Below, one piece after another: positions 42,975-51,043 of a stretch of 64,000 bases of DNA. Each line of letters begins with the position of its first letter. Position 1 is the first letter of the stretch. Location of the stretch: contig NC_015671.1 of the NCBI RefSeq assembly GCF_000218545.1, positions 3,162,001 to 3,226,000 of the forward strand, written 5' to 3'. This stretch comes from Cellulomonas gilvus ATCC 13127. GTDB lineage: Bacteria > Actinomycetota > Actinomycetes > Actinomycetales > Cellulomonadaceae. Under the pieces are notes generated by a model. That model saw only the letters and a list, made by a program, of their open reading frames with translations, had not been told where the DNA came from and ran no database searches. A program made the position numbers and the translations under genes.

Positions 42975-45900
42975 TCAGCCGGCGGGCTGCGTCCGCAGGG
43001 TGATCGCCCCGACCAGGTACTGGTCACCGGTGGTCACGGGCGTCAACGACGAGACGTCGCACCCGATCGTCGTCGGCGCGAAGCCCTTGGCGTCGATGCC
43101 GAGCGACGACGACGTGCGCCAGCCGACGGCGGACGAGTCGAACGCGTTCCCGGCGGACCCGCGGGTGCCGTCGGACCGCAACGGCACCAGGTCGGTCGTC
43201 GCGTCCGTGCACAGCCCGCCCAGGCGCAGCCGGTCCCCGCTCAGCCCGCGGTCGCCCTCCCAGCCGACCACACCGATGCGCGCGGTCGAGCCGGCGGGCG
43301 TCGAGAACCGGAACGCGGGCGGCGGCGTCGCGGTGCCGACCCACAGCCCCCCGTCGTACACGGTCACGCGCGCGTCACCGGGCGCGGCGTAGACCACCAC
43401 GAGCGACCAGCCGCCGTAGTAGGTGGGGTCGTTGTCGTTCCGCGTGGCGCTCACGGCGGAGTCGGCCAGCGACCATGCCCCCGCACCGCGCTCGCGCACC
43501 TGGGCGGTGACGTCCGCGAACGACGTGTAGTAGCGCCGACCGCTCGCGTCCGAGCGTTCGGCCGTCTCCCCGCGCACCGGCACGTAGGCGCCGCCGGGTC
43601 CGCGCAGGAGCGCCTGGTCGAGCGGGCCGCTCCAGGTGTCCGTGCCGCCGCGCACGGCGGACCAGTACAGCCCCGCGAACGCGATCTCCCGGCCCTGCGG
43701 CACCGTCAGCGTGGTGGTGGAGGACACCGGGACCTTCGCGCGGAGGGTGCCCGCCGCGGGCGGGGCCTCGTCGAGCGGGAGCATCTTCTGGCTGTTGTTG
43801 TCCGCCAGACCTGCCTGGGCGCGCACGCACGCCGCGAGCTTCGCATCGCACGTCAGCACCGGGGCACCCGCCTCGGTCACGTCCCAGCCACCGGTGTGCG
43901 TGGTGAACCGCTCCGCGAGCACGCCGGACCGGCTCGGCACGTCCGCGTGGCCGACCGCGTCCTGTGCCCCCGCCGCGCGCGCGGTGACCGTCACGGTGGT
44001 GGGCGAGCTCCACGTGGAGCGCACGGGGAGCAGCACCTCGACGACCTCACCCGCCGCGACGTGCGGCCACCGGCACGTGACGTCCGCGTACCGCACCTCG
44101 CACGCGGCAGGCACGGGAGCGTCGGGCCGCGCCGTGACCAGGAGGTTGCCCGGCAGGTCCACCGTGGCCACCACGTCGGCCGCGTCTGCCGCATCGGCGC
44201 CGCCCTGCACGCGGACCGCGAACACCACCTCGCCGGCGTCGTCGGCCCGCAGCCCGACGGCCGCATCGGTGACCGTCAGCACGGGTGCGGTGCCCCGGAC
44301 GGCCGCGGTCCACGTGCCCAGGTCGGCGTCGTGCGCGCTCGCGGCGGCCACCAGCGACCCCGCGTCCCCGACCGCGCCCGCGCGCGCCTGCACCGCGAGC
44401 GTGAGCGACGCCGCGGCCCCGGCCGCGAGCCGCGGACCGTCGCAACGGACCGTCTGCGGCGACGTCGGCTGCGGCCGCAGGTCCGCGGCGCACCGCCAGT
44501 CGCCGGTACCCGAGTCCGGCACCCAGTCCAGACCCGTGGGCAGCTGCACCACGAGCGCCGCGGCCTCGGCGTCCAGGTCCCCGGTGTTCGCCACCGTGAG
44601 TCCGAACGACGACGTGCGTCCGCCCGCCACCGTCACCGTGGCCGGACCGTCCACCGCGAGCGTCGCCGGCTGACGCACCCCGACGGCCACCCGCGCGGAC
44701 GACGAGTACGGGCTGCGCACCGGCGCGAGCTCGAGGCGCACGTCCGCTGCGTCGTCGCTCGTCGCCGTCAGGCCCACCGTGAGGGGGACGGCCTGGCGCC
44801 CGCCCATGCCGTCACGTTCGCAGGCCAGCACGTCGGGCCCCTCGGCGCGGCACGTCCAGGGCGCGACCACGTCGCCCGTCCACGTGACACCGGCCGGGAG
44901 CGTCAGACGAGCCTGCGGGCGCTCGGCCTGCGCGCGGCCCGCGTTGTGCAGCAGGAACGTGGCGGTGCGCTCGCGGCGCGCCACCAGCGCGACCGGCTCC
45001 TGCGCGGGGTCCAGCGCCAGGCGCGCGGGCGACGGCGTCACGTCGATGCCGATGGGCGGGGGCCGGTACTCGATGCCGAGGCCCGTCACGGCGAGCCCCA
45101 CCTGGGCGGCGTCCGCGTCGAACGTCTCGTCGATGCTCACCTGCACCGTCAGGCGCGCGGCGTCGCGCGCGGGCAGCGACGCGAGCGTGCAGCGGGCCAG
45201 CTGCGGGCTGGGCACCACGCAGGTCCAGTCGTCCGCGGCGGCGAACATCCGGGGGGCCACCAGCGCGGTCGCTGCGAACGGGCCCGACCAGGACGGGCCG
45301 GCGAGCACCGTCGTGGGGGCCGTGCCCTGCGCGGAGTCGACGACGACGCCCTCGGGCAGCGTGACCTCGGCGACCAGCTGGACCGCGGCCTGCCCGCCGT
45401 CGTTGCGGACCGTGAGCGACAGGTCCTGACCGGCGGCGCCGCCCGCGAGGACCAGGCCGTCCGGGGGCAGGTCGATGGTCAGCGTCGGGTCGTCGGGCGG
45501 GTCCGTCGGCTCGGTGGTCGGCTCGCCCGTGGGCTCGGTGGTCGGCTCGCCGGTGGGCTCAGCCGTCGGCTCGGTGGTCGGCTCCCCGGTCGGCGGCGGG
45601 GTCGTCGGGTCCGAGGTCGGCACGCTCGTCGGGGCGTCGGTGGGGTCGCTCGTCGGGTCCGGGTCCGTCGCACCGGGGACGTCGGACGGGGCGGTCGACG
45701 GGTCCGACGAGGGTGCCGTGCTGCTCGGCGCGCTCGGCCCGCCGGGCGTGACGACCGGCACCGGGGTCGCCGTGCCGGTGGGGAGCACGCCCGGACCGGC
45801 CTCCGGGTCCCGGCCCCCGCCGTTCATCCCGATCGCCATCGAGACCGCGACGGCCGCGACGATCACGGCACCCGCGACTGCGGCGACGACGACCGCGGGA

Positions 45901-46904
45901 ACACCGGAGAGCAGGCCCGCGATGGCACCGCCACCCGCGGCGGCACCACCCGCGCCGCCCGCGGCACCCGCCGCGCCCGAGCCGGCAGCGCCCGCACCGC
46001 CCTCCCTGGCGGCACCCCCGGTGGCGGCGCCCGACCCGGCCGTACCACCGGTCACGGCGCCCGACCCGGCAGCGACGGCTGCGGCGGCACCCACGGCCAC
46101 CCCGCCGGCGGGAAGCAGGCCCGCGAACGCGCCCAGACCCGCGAGCCCGAGCACCAGCGGCGCGATCACGGCACGCATGCCGTGGTTGACGTCCCCGAGC
46201 TCGAGCAGCAGCGCACGGCACTCGCCGCAGCCCTCCAGGTGGGCCTCGACCTTGCCCGTCTCGCGCGTGCCCAGCCCACCGCGCACGTACGCACCCAGCG
46301 ACCCGGCGACACCCTGGCACCCGGGCTCGAGCGGGTCACGCAGGTGCTGCTGGAGGTACGCCTGACGCAGACCCTCGCGCGCGCGATAGGCGAGCGCCGC
46401 GACGCCATTCGCGGTCAGCCCCAGGATCGGGGCGATCTCGGCGGGCGTGAGCTCCTCGACCTCGGTGTGCCAGAGCACGGCCTGCCACCGCTCGGGCAGC
46501 GAGTGGAACGCGCGCGCGACCACACCGCGCTCGAACCCCGCGAGCGTGGGCTCCTCGGCCGTGCCCGCGAGCGCCGTGCCCGCCTCGAGCGTGGCCAGGT
46601 CGTCCGTCGGCGTGACCTTGCGGGCCCCCTCACGCCGCACGGCGGCCGTGCGCCGGACCACCGTGAACAGGTAGGCGCGGAAGGCCTCGTCGGGACCGTT
46701 GCCTCGCTGCAGCGCGCCGTACACGGCCGCGAAGGCGTCCGAGACGACGTCGTCGGCGTCCGCGGGGTCGTTCGTGTACTGCCGCGCGACCGTGGTCGCG
46801 GCGGATGCGTGCCGCTCGTACAGCGCGGCGAATCCGGTGGGGTCGCCGGCGCGCACGGCTGCGATCAGCTCGGCGTCGCTGCGCGCGACGGTCGCCGCAT
46901 CCAC
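42975..46904 (-). CDS. ECF sigma factor fused to zinc finger, membrane anchor and surface adhesin
   Basis: 1309 residues in one uninterrupted frame from GTG 46904, 8 bases after AGCGAGG. Residues about 15-190 are an ECF sigma factor with sigma-2 (ADDVVSDAFAAVYGAL) and sigma-4 (LPERWQAVLWHTEVEELTPAEIA...). A zf-HC2-like HLEGCGECRALL follows near residue 220, as in anti-sigma factors. Two hydrophobic regions (about 242-280 and 325-360) surround a Gly/Ala-rich stretch. A Pro/Thr/Ser/Glu-rich linker then leads to roughly 800 residues of beta-rich DUF11-like and surface domains, ending in a segment like those of adhesins (GGWSLVVVYAAPG). The sigma part would be tethered to the membrane by its own sensor. 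The start codon is well supported, the regulatory model is inference. Confidence 0.85.
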   Translation of the reverse strand: MDAATVARSDAELIAAVRAGDPTGFAALYERHASAATTVARQYTNDPADADDVVSDAFAAVYGALQRGNGPDEAFRAYLFTVVRRTAAVRREGARKVTPTDDLATLEAGTALAGTAEEPTLAGFERGVVARAFHSLPERWQAVLWHTEVEELTPAEIAPILGLTANGVAALAYRAREGLRQAYLQQHLRDPLEPGCQGVAGSLGAYVRGGLGTRETGKVEAHLEGCGECRALLLELGDVNHGMRAVIAPLVLGLAGLGAFAGLLPAGGVAVGAAAAVAAGSGAVTGGTAGSGAATGGAAREGGAGAAGSGAAGAAGGAGGAAAGGGAIAGLLSGVPAVVVAAVAGAVIVAAVAVSMAIGMNGGGRDPEAGPGVLPTGTATPVPVVTPGGPSAPSSTAPSSDPSTAPSDVPGATDPDPTSDPTDAPTSVPTSDPTTPPPTGEPTTEPTAEPTGEPTTEPTGEPTTEPTDPPDDPTLTIDLPPDGLVLAGGAAGQDLSLTVRNDGGQAAVQLVAEVTLPEGVVVDSAQGTAPTTVLAGPSWSGPFAATALVAPRMFAAADDWTCVVPSPQLARCTLASLPARDAARLTVQVSIDETFDADAAQVGLAVTGLGIEYRPPPIGIDVTPSPARLALDPAQEPVALVARRERTATFLLHNAGRAQAERPQARLTLPAGVTWTGDVVAPWTCRAEGPDVLACERDGMGGRQAVPLTVGLTATSDDAADVRLELAPVRSPYSSSARVAVGVRQPATLAVDGPATVTVAGGRTSSFGLTVANTGDLDAEAAALVVQLPTGLDWVPDSGTGDWRCAADLRPQPTSPQTVRCDGPRLAAGAAASLTLAVQARAGAVGDAGSLVAAASAHDADLGTWTAAVRGTAPVLTVTDAAVGLRADDAGEVVFAVRVQGGADAADAADVVATVDLPGNLLVTARPDAPVPAACEVRYADVTCRWPHVAAGEVVEVLLPVRSTWSSPTTVTVTARAAGAQDAVGHADVPSRSGVLAERFTTHTGGWDVTEAGAPVLTCDAKLAACVRAQAGLADNNSQKMLPLDEAPPAAGTLRAKVPVSSTTTLTVPQGREIAFAGLYWSAVRGGTDTWSGPLDQALLRGPGGAYVPVRGETAERSDASGRRYYTSFADVTAQVRERGAGAWSLADSAVSATRNDNDPTYYGGWSLVVVYAAPGDARVTVYDGGLWVGTATPPPAFRFSTPAGSTARIGVVGWEGDRGLSGDRLRLGGLCTDATTDLVPLRSDGTRGSAGNAFDSSAVGWRTSSSLGIDAKGFAPTTIGCDVSSLTPVTTGDQYLVGAITLRTQPAG
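45500..45600. repeat. Tandem repeat coding the Pro/Thr/Glu linker
   Basis: Imperfect repeats of about 24-30 bases around GTCGGCTCGCCGGTGGGCTC encode TEPTGEPT-type units inside the sigma-adhesin gene. Copy number could vary between strains by slippage. Confidence 0.7.
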
Positions 46905-47069
46905 CTGGTTGACCTCGCTGGGGACAGGCGTGCAGGAAGCACGCGAACCCGTCCAGGGTCGCATACCGGACGGACGCGGCGTAATCACCAGGAACCGCCG
47001 CGGTTGGGCCGACCGGGTGAATGTGCCGGACCGGCGTCATAGCCTGCGGGAACGCCCCTCTCATCGCAC

Positions 47070-47825
47070 GTGACAGCCGAGAACCTGCCCGTCCTTCCGA
47101 CGCAGTCGTCGCACCTGCTCGCGCGGTGGCGCGACGAGAGCGTCGCGTCCGTGTGGCGCCGCCCGTCCGACTGGTACCACCCCGCGGTCGACGAGCTCGC
47201 GCTCGCGCTGCTGCTCCGGGACGACCCGGTGCCCGCGGCGGCACGGCTCGGCCAGGCGCGCGGGGACATGGGCGTGGGCATCGCCGAGGCGATCGACGAC
47301 CTCGCGTGCCTGTACCGGACGACGACGAGCGCCGAGCCCCCGCTGTCCGTGGTGCGTGCGCTGTGCACGGGCTGGGCGGACGCGTCGGCGGCGCCCGTGC
47401 ACCTGCCCGTGGCGCAGGACGCGGAGTCGGGCCTGCCGACGGGCGACTACCTGCGGCTGCGCGTGGCGGAGTGCTACCCGGACGGCTCCCCGGAGGGCGA
47501 CCTGCTCGTGGTCGACGTGGCCGCGGGCGTACCGGACCCGTTCAGCCGGATGGCACGCCAGGCGGCGGTCGGTGCGGTGCTCCGCGAGCTGTTCGGCGCG
47601 GCCCAGCCGATGGCGAGCCTCGGCGGCGGCACGTTCGTCGTGCTGCTGCGTCCGGGGCAGGACGTGACCGACGCGGTGGACTCGCTGCCCACGCGCATCG
47701 CGGCGCAGGCCGCCGCGGGCGGCCTCGAGGACGTCACGCGCTCCCCCCTGCGCACGTGGACCGAGCCGCTGCCGCCCACGGCCGACGAGGCCGCCGTCCG
47801 GCTGCGTCGCCTCGCGCGCACCTGA
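47070..47825 (+). CDS. Protein with degenerate GGDEF-like domain
   Basis: 251 residues from GTG 47070. The second half follows the GGDEF layout (LLVVDVAAGVPDPFSRMARQAAVGAVLRELF...ASLGGGTFVVLL), but the signature reads GGGTF instead of GGDEF, so diguanylate cyclase activity is not expected. The helical N-terminal half is not recognised. It is divergent from the sigma-adhesin gene, with about 165 bases between the starts. Confidence 0.65.
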   Translation: MTAENLPVLPTQSSHLLARWRDESVASVWRRPSDWYHPAVDELALALLLRDDPVPAAARLGQARGDMGVGIAEAIDDLACLYRTTTSAEPPLSVVRALCTGWADASAAPVHLPVAQDAESGLPTGDYLRLRVAECYPDGSPEGDLLVVDVAAGVPDPFSRMARQAAVGAVLRELFGAAQPMASLGGGTFVVLLRPGQDVTDAVDSLPTRIAAQAAAGGLEDVTRSPLRTWTEPLPPTADEAAVRLRRLART

Positions 47826-47874
47826 CGCGCCCCCGGCCGGTTGCGCCCCGGAGCAGCGGGGTTACCGTCGTGGG

Positions 47875-48651
47875 ATGAGCCCCGCCGGACTCGCCCCGCA
47901 TGATCCGGTGCGTTCGCCCGACGCCGGGCCGACGCGTCCCGTCGGGGGTGCGCTCCCGGCACCCGACGCGGACGTGGTCGCGGAGCCCGGTCCCCTGCTG
48001 ACGACGGGGCACCGCGCGGACGTCTTCGTGCTCGACGACCACACGGTGCTGCGGCGCTACCGCTCCGGCGAGGACGCGAGCGCCGAGGTCGAGGTGCTGC
48101 GCCACGTCAGCGGCCACGGCTTCCCGGCACCCGCGGTGTTCGCGGCCCAGGGCCCGGACCTGGTGATGGAGCGCCTGCACGGCCCCACGCTCCTGCAGGC
48201 GCTGGCCGCGGGCGAGGTCTCGCTGCCGGACGGGGCCGCGATCCTCCTGGACCTGCACGAGCGCCTGCACGCCGTGCCGGCTCCGGGCGCCGCGCGCGCG
48301 GGCGACGTCGTGGTGCACCTCGACATCCACCCCGGCAACGTCGTGCTGTCCGAGGCGCGCGGGCCGTCGCTCGTCGACTGGGCCAGCGCCCGCGCGGGCA
48401 CCGCCGCGCTCGACGTCGCCGTCACGTCGCTCCTGCTGGGCGAGGTCGCGGTGGACGCGGACGGCGACTACTCCAAGGGCGCCCGCGCACTGCTCGCGGC
48501 GTTCGCCACGCGCAGCCCGGTCTCGCCGCTGGAGACGTTGGAGGAGGCGGTCGCCGCCCGCAGCGCGTGCCCGTCCCGCCTGCCGGAGGAGATCGCGCTG
48601 ATCGGCCAGGCGGCCGCGCTGGTCCGCGAGCTCATGCGCGTCAGCCACTGA
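47875..48651 (+). CDS. Aminoglycoside phosphotransferase-family kinase
   Basis: 258 residues. The APH/choline-kinase fold is shown by the Brenner motif VVHLDIHPGNVVL and the metal-binding VDWASA; the usual HGD is HLD here. The N-terminal lobe is short. The substrate is unknown, and resistance should not be assumed. TACCGT ends 6 bases before ATG 47875 (leaderless). A hairpin terminator follows. Confidence 0.8.
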   Translation: MSPAGLAPHDPVRSPDAGPTRPVGGALPAPDADVVAEPGPLLTTGHRADVFVLDDHTVLRRYRSGEDASAEVEVLRHVSGHGFPAPAVFAAQGPDLVMERLHGPTLLQALAAGEVSLPDGAAILLDLHERLHAVPAPGAARAGDVVVHLDIHPGNVVLSEARGPSLVDWASARAGTAALDVAVTSLLLGEVAVDADGDYSKGARALLAAFATRSPVSPLETLEEAVAARSACPSRLPEEIALIGQAAALVRELMRVSH

Positions 48652-48662
48652 CCCCGGGTGCG

Positions 48663-48697
48663 CCGGCGCCCGCCGCGGTGTCCGCAGCGGGCGCCGG
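48663..48697. terminator. Bidirectional terminator
   Basis: A perfect 11-base stem CCGGCGCCCGC (arms 48663-48673 and 48687-48697) between convergent genes. Confidence 0.75.
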
Positions 48698-48712
48698 GGC
48701 TTGCGGGTGGCG

Positions 48713-49015
48713 TCAGGCCACGGGGGCGAATGTCAGGCAGTCGGCGGTGTCCTGGCCGGCGCCGACGCGGATCGAGTCCGCGGTGCACTCGAGGTGCGAG
48801 TTGTGCGAGCACTCGGCCCGCTGGCACGCACCGACGTGGCTGAGCACCTTGTCGAGGCCGCCCTTGACGGTGAGCGGGATGAAGGTGGCGCACTGCGCGT
48901 CACCCGAGGTGCCGCCGATCGTGATCGCCGCGGCGTGGCAGTGCGAGTGGTCGTTGTACGAGCAGCCGGCCACCGAACACTCGGCGATGGCGGGCAGGTC
49001 CATGAGGTCGGTCAC
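48713..49015 (-). CDS. DUF1540 cysteine-rich protein
   Basis: 100 residues from GTG 49015, preceded by CGGAGGCG. Two copies of a Cys/His cluster (AECSVAGCSYNDHSHCHA...C and ACQRAECSHNSHLECTA...C) are each typical of DUF1540, which probably binds metal. No signal peptide. Function unknown. Confidence 0.85.
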   Translation of the reverse strand: MTDLMDLPAIAECSVAGCSYNDHSHCHAAAITIGGTSGDAQCATFIPLTVKGGLDKVLSHVGACQRAECSHNSHLECTADSIRVGAGQDTADCLTFAPVA

Positions 49016-49184
49016 GGTGCGCCTCCGGGGGTTCGTCACGTGCATCGGGCCGAGCCGGGGGGCTCAGCTCCACCCACGCTAGACCCGCTGCGCGCCCGGC
49101 GCCAGGGTGGCGCACCGGACATCTGCGCAGGTCAGGGGCTGTTTTTCGGCAACAGGTGCGTGACGTAAAGGCCGTCCGCGCAGG

Positions 49185-49817
49185 TCAGCCGACCTCGGCA
49201 AGCGTGCGCGGTGCGCGCCACATCGCCACCGGCTCGGCGTGCGGCACGCCGTCGATGACGCCCTGCGGCTCGAACCCGTGCCGCCGGTACAGGCCCCGGT
49301 TCCGCTCGGTGGACGACTCGAGGTAGGCGCCCACGCCCGCGGCGTCGATGAACCGCAGCCGGTGCTCGAGCAGCCGCGAGCCCACGCCCGCCCCGCGCGC
49401 GGCCGCGGTCACGCCGATCTGACCGAGGTACCAGTGGTCCTCGGCCGGGCGGCGGCGCGCGAACGCGCTCCGGCCCGTCAGCGCGCGGCGGACCCCGCCC
49501 AGCCCGAGCGCCCGCAGGAAGCCGGGCGTCTGCCCGAGGAGCGCGGGGAGCGTGGCCCCGTCCGTGCCCGGCAGCTCCCACACGGCCGCGCCGAGCAGCG
49601 CACCGTCGTGGCCGCGGATCACGTCGACGACGGCCGCGTCACCCTCCGCGGCGAGCAGCGCCCCGAACAGGTGGGTCGCACGCTCCCGGCGGCCGTCGCG
49701 CGGTCCGACGAAGCCGACGATCACCGGGTCGTCCTCGAAGGCCTCCCCCAGCACTGCCGCGACGGCGGGCAGGTCGGCGGGCGTCGCGGGCACGACGAGC
49801 ACGGGGTCTCCTGACAC
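49185..49817 (-). CDS. GNAT-family N-acetyltransferase
   Basis: 210 residues from GTG 49817. The acetyl-CoA site is LGQIGVTAAARGAGVGSRLLEHRL, followed by YLESSTERNRGLYRRHGFE, the usual motif B. The substrate is unknown. Confidence 0.85.
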   Translation of the reverse strand: MSGDPVLVVPATPADLPAVAAVLGEAFEDDPVIVGFVGPRDGRRERATHLFGALLAAEGDAAVVDVIRGHDGALLGAAVWELPGTDGATLPALLGQTPGFLRALGLGGVRRALTGRSAFARRRPAEDHWYLGQIGVTAAARGAGVGSRLLEHRLRFIDAAGVGAYLESSTERNRGLYRRHGFEPQGVIDGVPHAEPVAMWRAPRTLAEVG

Positions 49818-49971
49818 GGGCGAACTGGACAACTGTCCACATTGTGCCACCCCGCGCCGCGGAGCGGGAGCGGGCCCCCGCGTGACGTGCGTCGCTCCCG
49901 CACGGACGCACGCGGGGCGACGGGCGCAGGTCCCGACGGGACCCCCGCCGGGGCGCCGTAGGCTCGGTGTC

Positions 49972-50415
49972 GTGGCCACCTTCTCCGCAGTGACGCGTCA
50001 GCACATCCTCCAGGCGATCGCGGAGTACGACACCCGCGGGCCCGAGGACTTCCTGGGCGTCTACGGGTTCGAGCCGTCGCCCGAGTACGCACTGGTCCAC
50101 GAGGGCCGCCGGTACGACTCGAAGGCCGTGCTCGGGGTGGCGCACCGGTACGCGACCGGCCGGATCGCGCTGTCCGACGAGTTCCACGGTGGCATGCACG
50201 CGGCCGCCACGGTGCTGCGCAAGCGCGGGTTCGAGGTCGACGAGCCGCGGTCCACGCCCGGTGCGGCGCCCCGGCCCGCCGCGGGTACCGCCCGCCGCGC
50301 CGCGACCGCGACCCGCGCGGTCCGCAAGCCCGCGGTGCCCGAGCGCGTCGCACCCATCTGCCCCACCTGCTCCACCACGTTGCCCGGCACGGGGATCTGC
50401 GACTACTGCGGCTGA
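49972..50415 (+). CDS. ScoMcrA-head-like protein with C-terminal zinc ribbon
   Basis: 147 residues from GTG 49972, with TAGGCT 7 bases upstream. Residues 1-85 (ILQAIAEYDTRGPEDFLGVYGF...LVHEGRRYDSKAVLGVAH) match what I know as the N-terminal head domain of ScoMcrA, a type IV restriction enzyme acting on modified DNA. The SRA, sulfur-binding and HNH domains of ScoMcrA are absent. A basic Ala/Arg linker leads to a zinc ribbon CPTC...CDYC. It may bind DNA, but a restriction role is not shown. A broken relative of its 3' half lies at 26224-26496. Confidence 0.7.
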   Translation: MATFSAVTRQHILQAIAEYDTRGPEDFLGVYGFEPSPEYALVHEGRRYDSKAVLGVAHRYATGRIALSDEFHGGMHAAATVLRKRGFEVDEPRSTPGAAPRPAAGTARRAATATRAVRKPAVPERVAPICPTCSTTLPGTGICDYCG

Positions 50416-50479
50416 CCGCACGGCGGCGCCGGGCAATGCGCTCGTCGCGCCACGCCGCGGCGCGTACGGTGCGGGGCTT

Positions 50480-51043
50480 GTGAACCTGACCACCGAGCGG
50501 CTGCTGCTGCGCCCGTTCCGCGCCGACGACGGCGAGGCGCTGCACGCGTACCTCAGCCACCCGGACGCGGTGCGCTACGAGCCGTACGGCCCGCACACCC
50601 GGCAGGAGAGCGCACGGGCGGCCGCGGACCGCGCGCACGACGAGCGGTTCGTCGCCGTGTGCCTGGCGGACGGCACGCTCGTCGGGAACCTGTACGTCGC
50701 ACCCGAGGGCCCGCCGCAGTGGCGCACCTGGACCGTCGGCTACGTGATGAACCCCGGCCACTGGGGCCACGGGTACGCGACCGAGGCGGTGCGCGCCCTG
50801 CTCACCGAGCTGTTCGTCGTTCGTGGGGCGCACCGCGTGGTGGCCCGCTGCGACCCCCGTAACACCGCGTCGTGGCGCCTGCTGGTGCGCGTCGGGATGC
50901 GCCGCGAGGCCCACGTGCTTCAGGGCGCGAGCTTCACCACGGCCCCCGACGGGACGCCCGTGTGGCACGACACGTACCAGTACGCCGTGCTCGCGAGCGA
51001 GTGGGGTGGCGAGGCGCTCGAGCCCGGGAGGATGGACGGATGA
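50480..51043 (+). CDS. GNAT acetyltransferase (RimJ/RimL type)
   Basis: 187 residues from GTG 50480. N-terminal LTTERLLLRPF and the acetyl-CoA site VMNPGHWGHGYATEAVRALL are typical of the RimJ-like group that acetylates protein N-termini or small molecules. The stop overlaps the ABC-F start (ATGA). Confidence 0.88.
   Translation: MNLTTERLLLRPFRADDGEALHAYLSHPDAVRYEPYGPHTRQESARAAADRAHDERFVAVCLADGTLVGNLYVAPEGPPQWRTWTVGYVMNPGHWGHGYATEAVRALLTELFVVRGAHRVVARCDPRNTASWRLLVRVGMRREAHVLQGASFTTAPDGTPVWHDTYQYAVLASEWGGEALEPGRMDG

Noticed and set aside
45480-45620. Regular repeats resembling a CRISPR array
   Set aside because: They are in frame, encode a Pro/Thr/Glu linker, and have no unique spacers; no cas gene is in the window.
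43896-47042. Plus-strand frame of over 1000 codons
   Set aside because: Arg/His/Gly-rich shadow of the sigma-adhesin gene on the other strand, caused by GC-rich codon bias.
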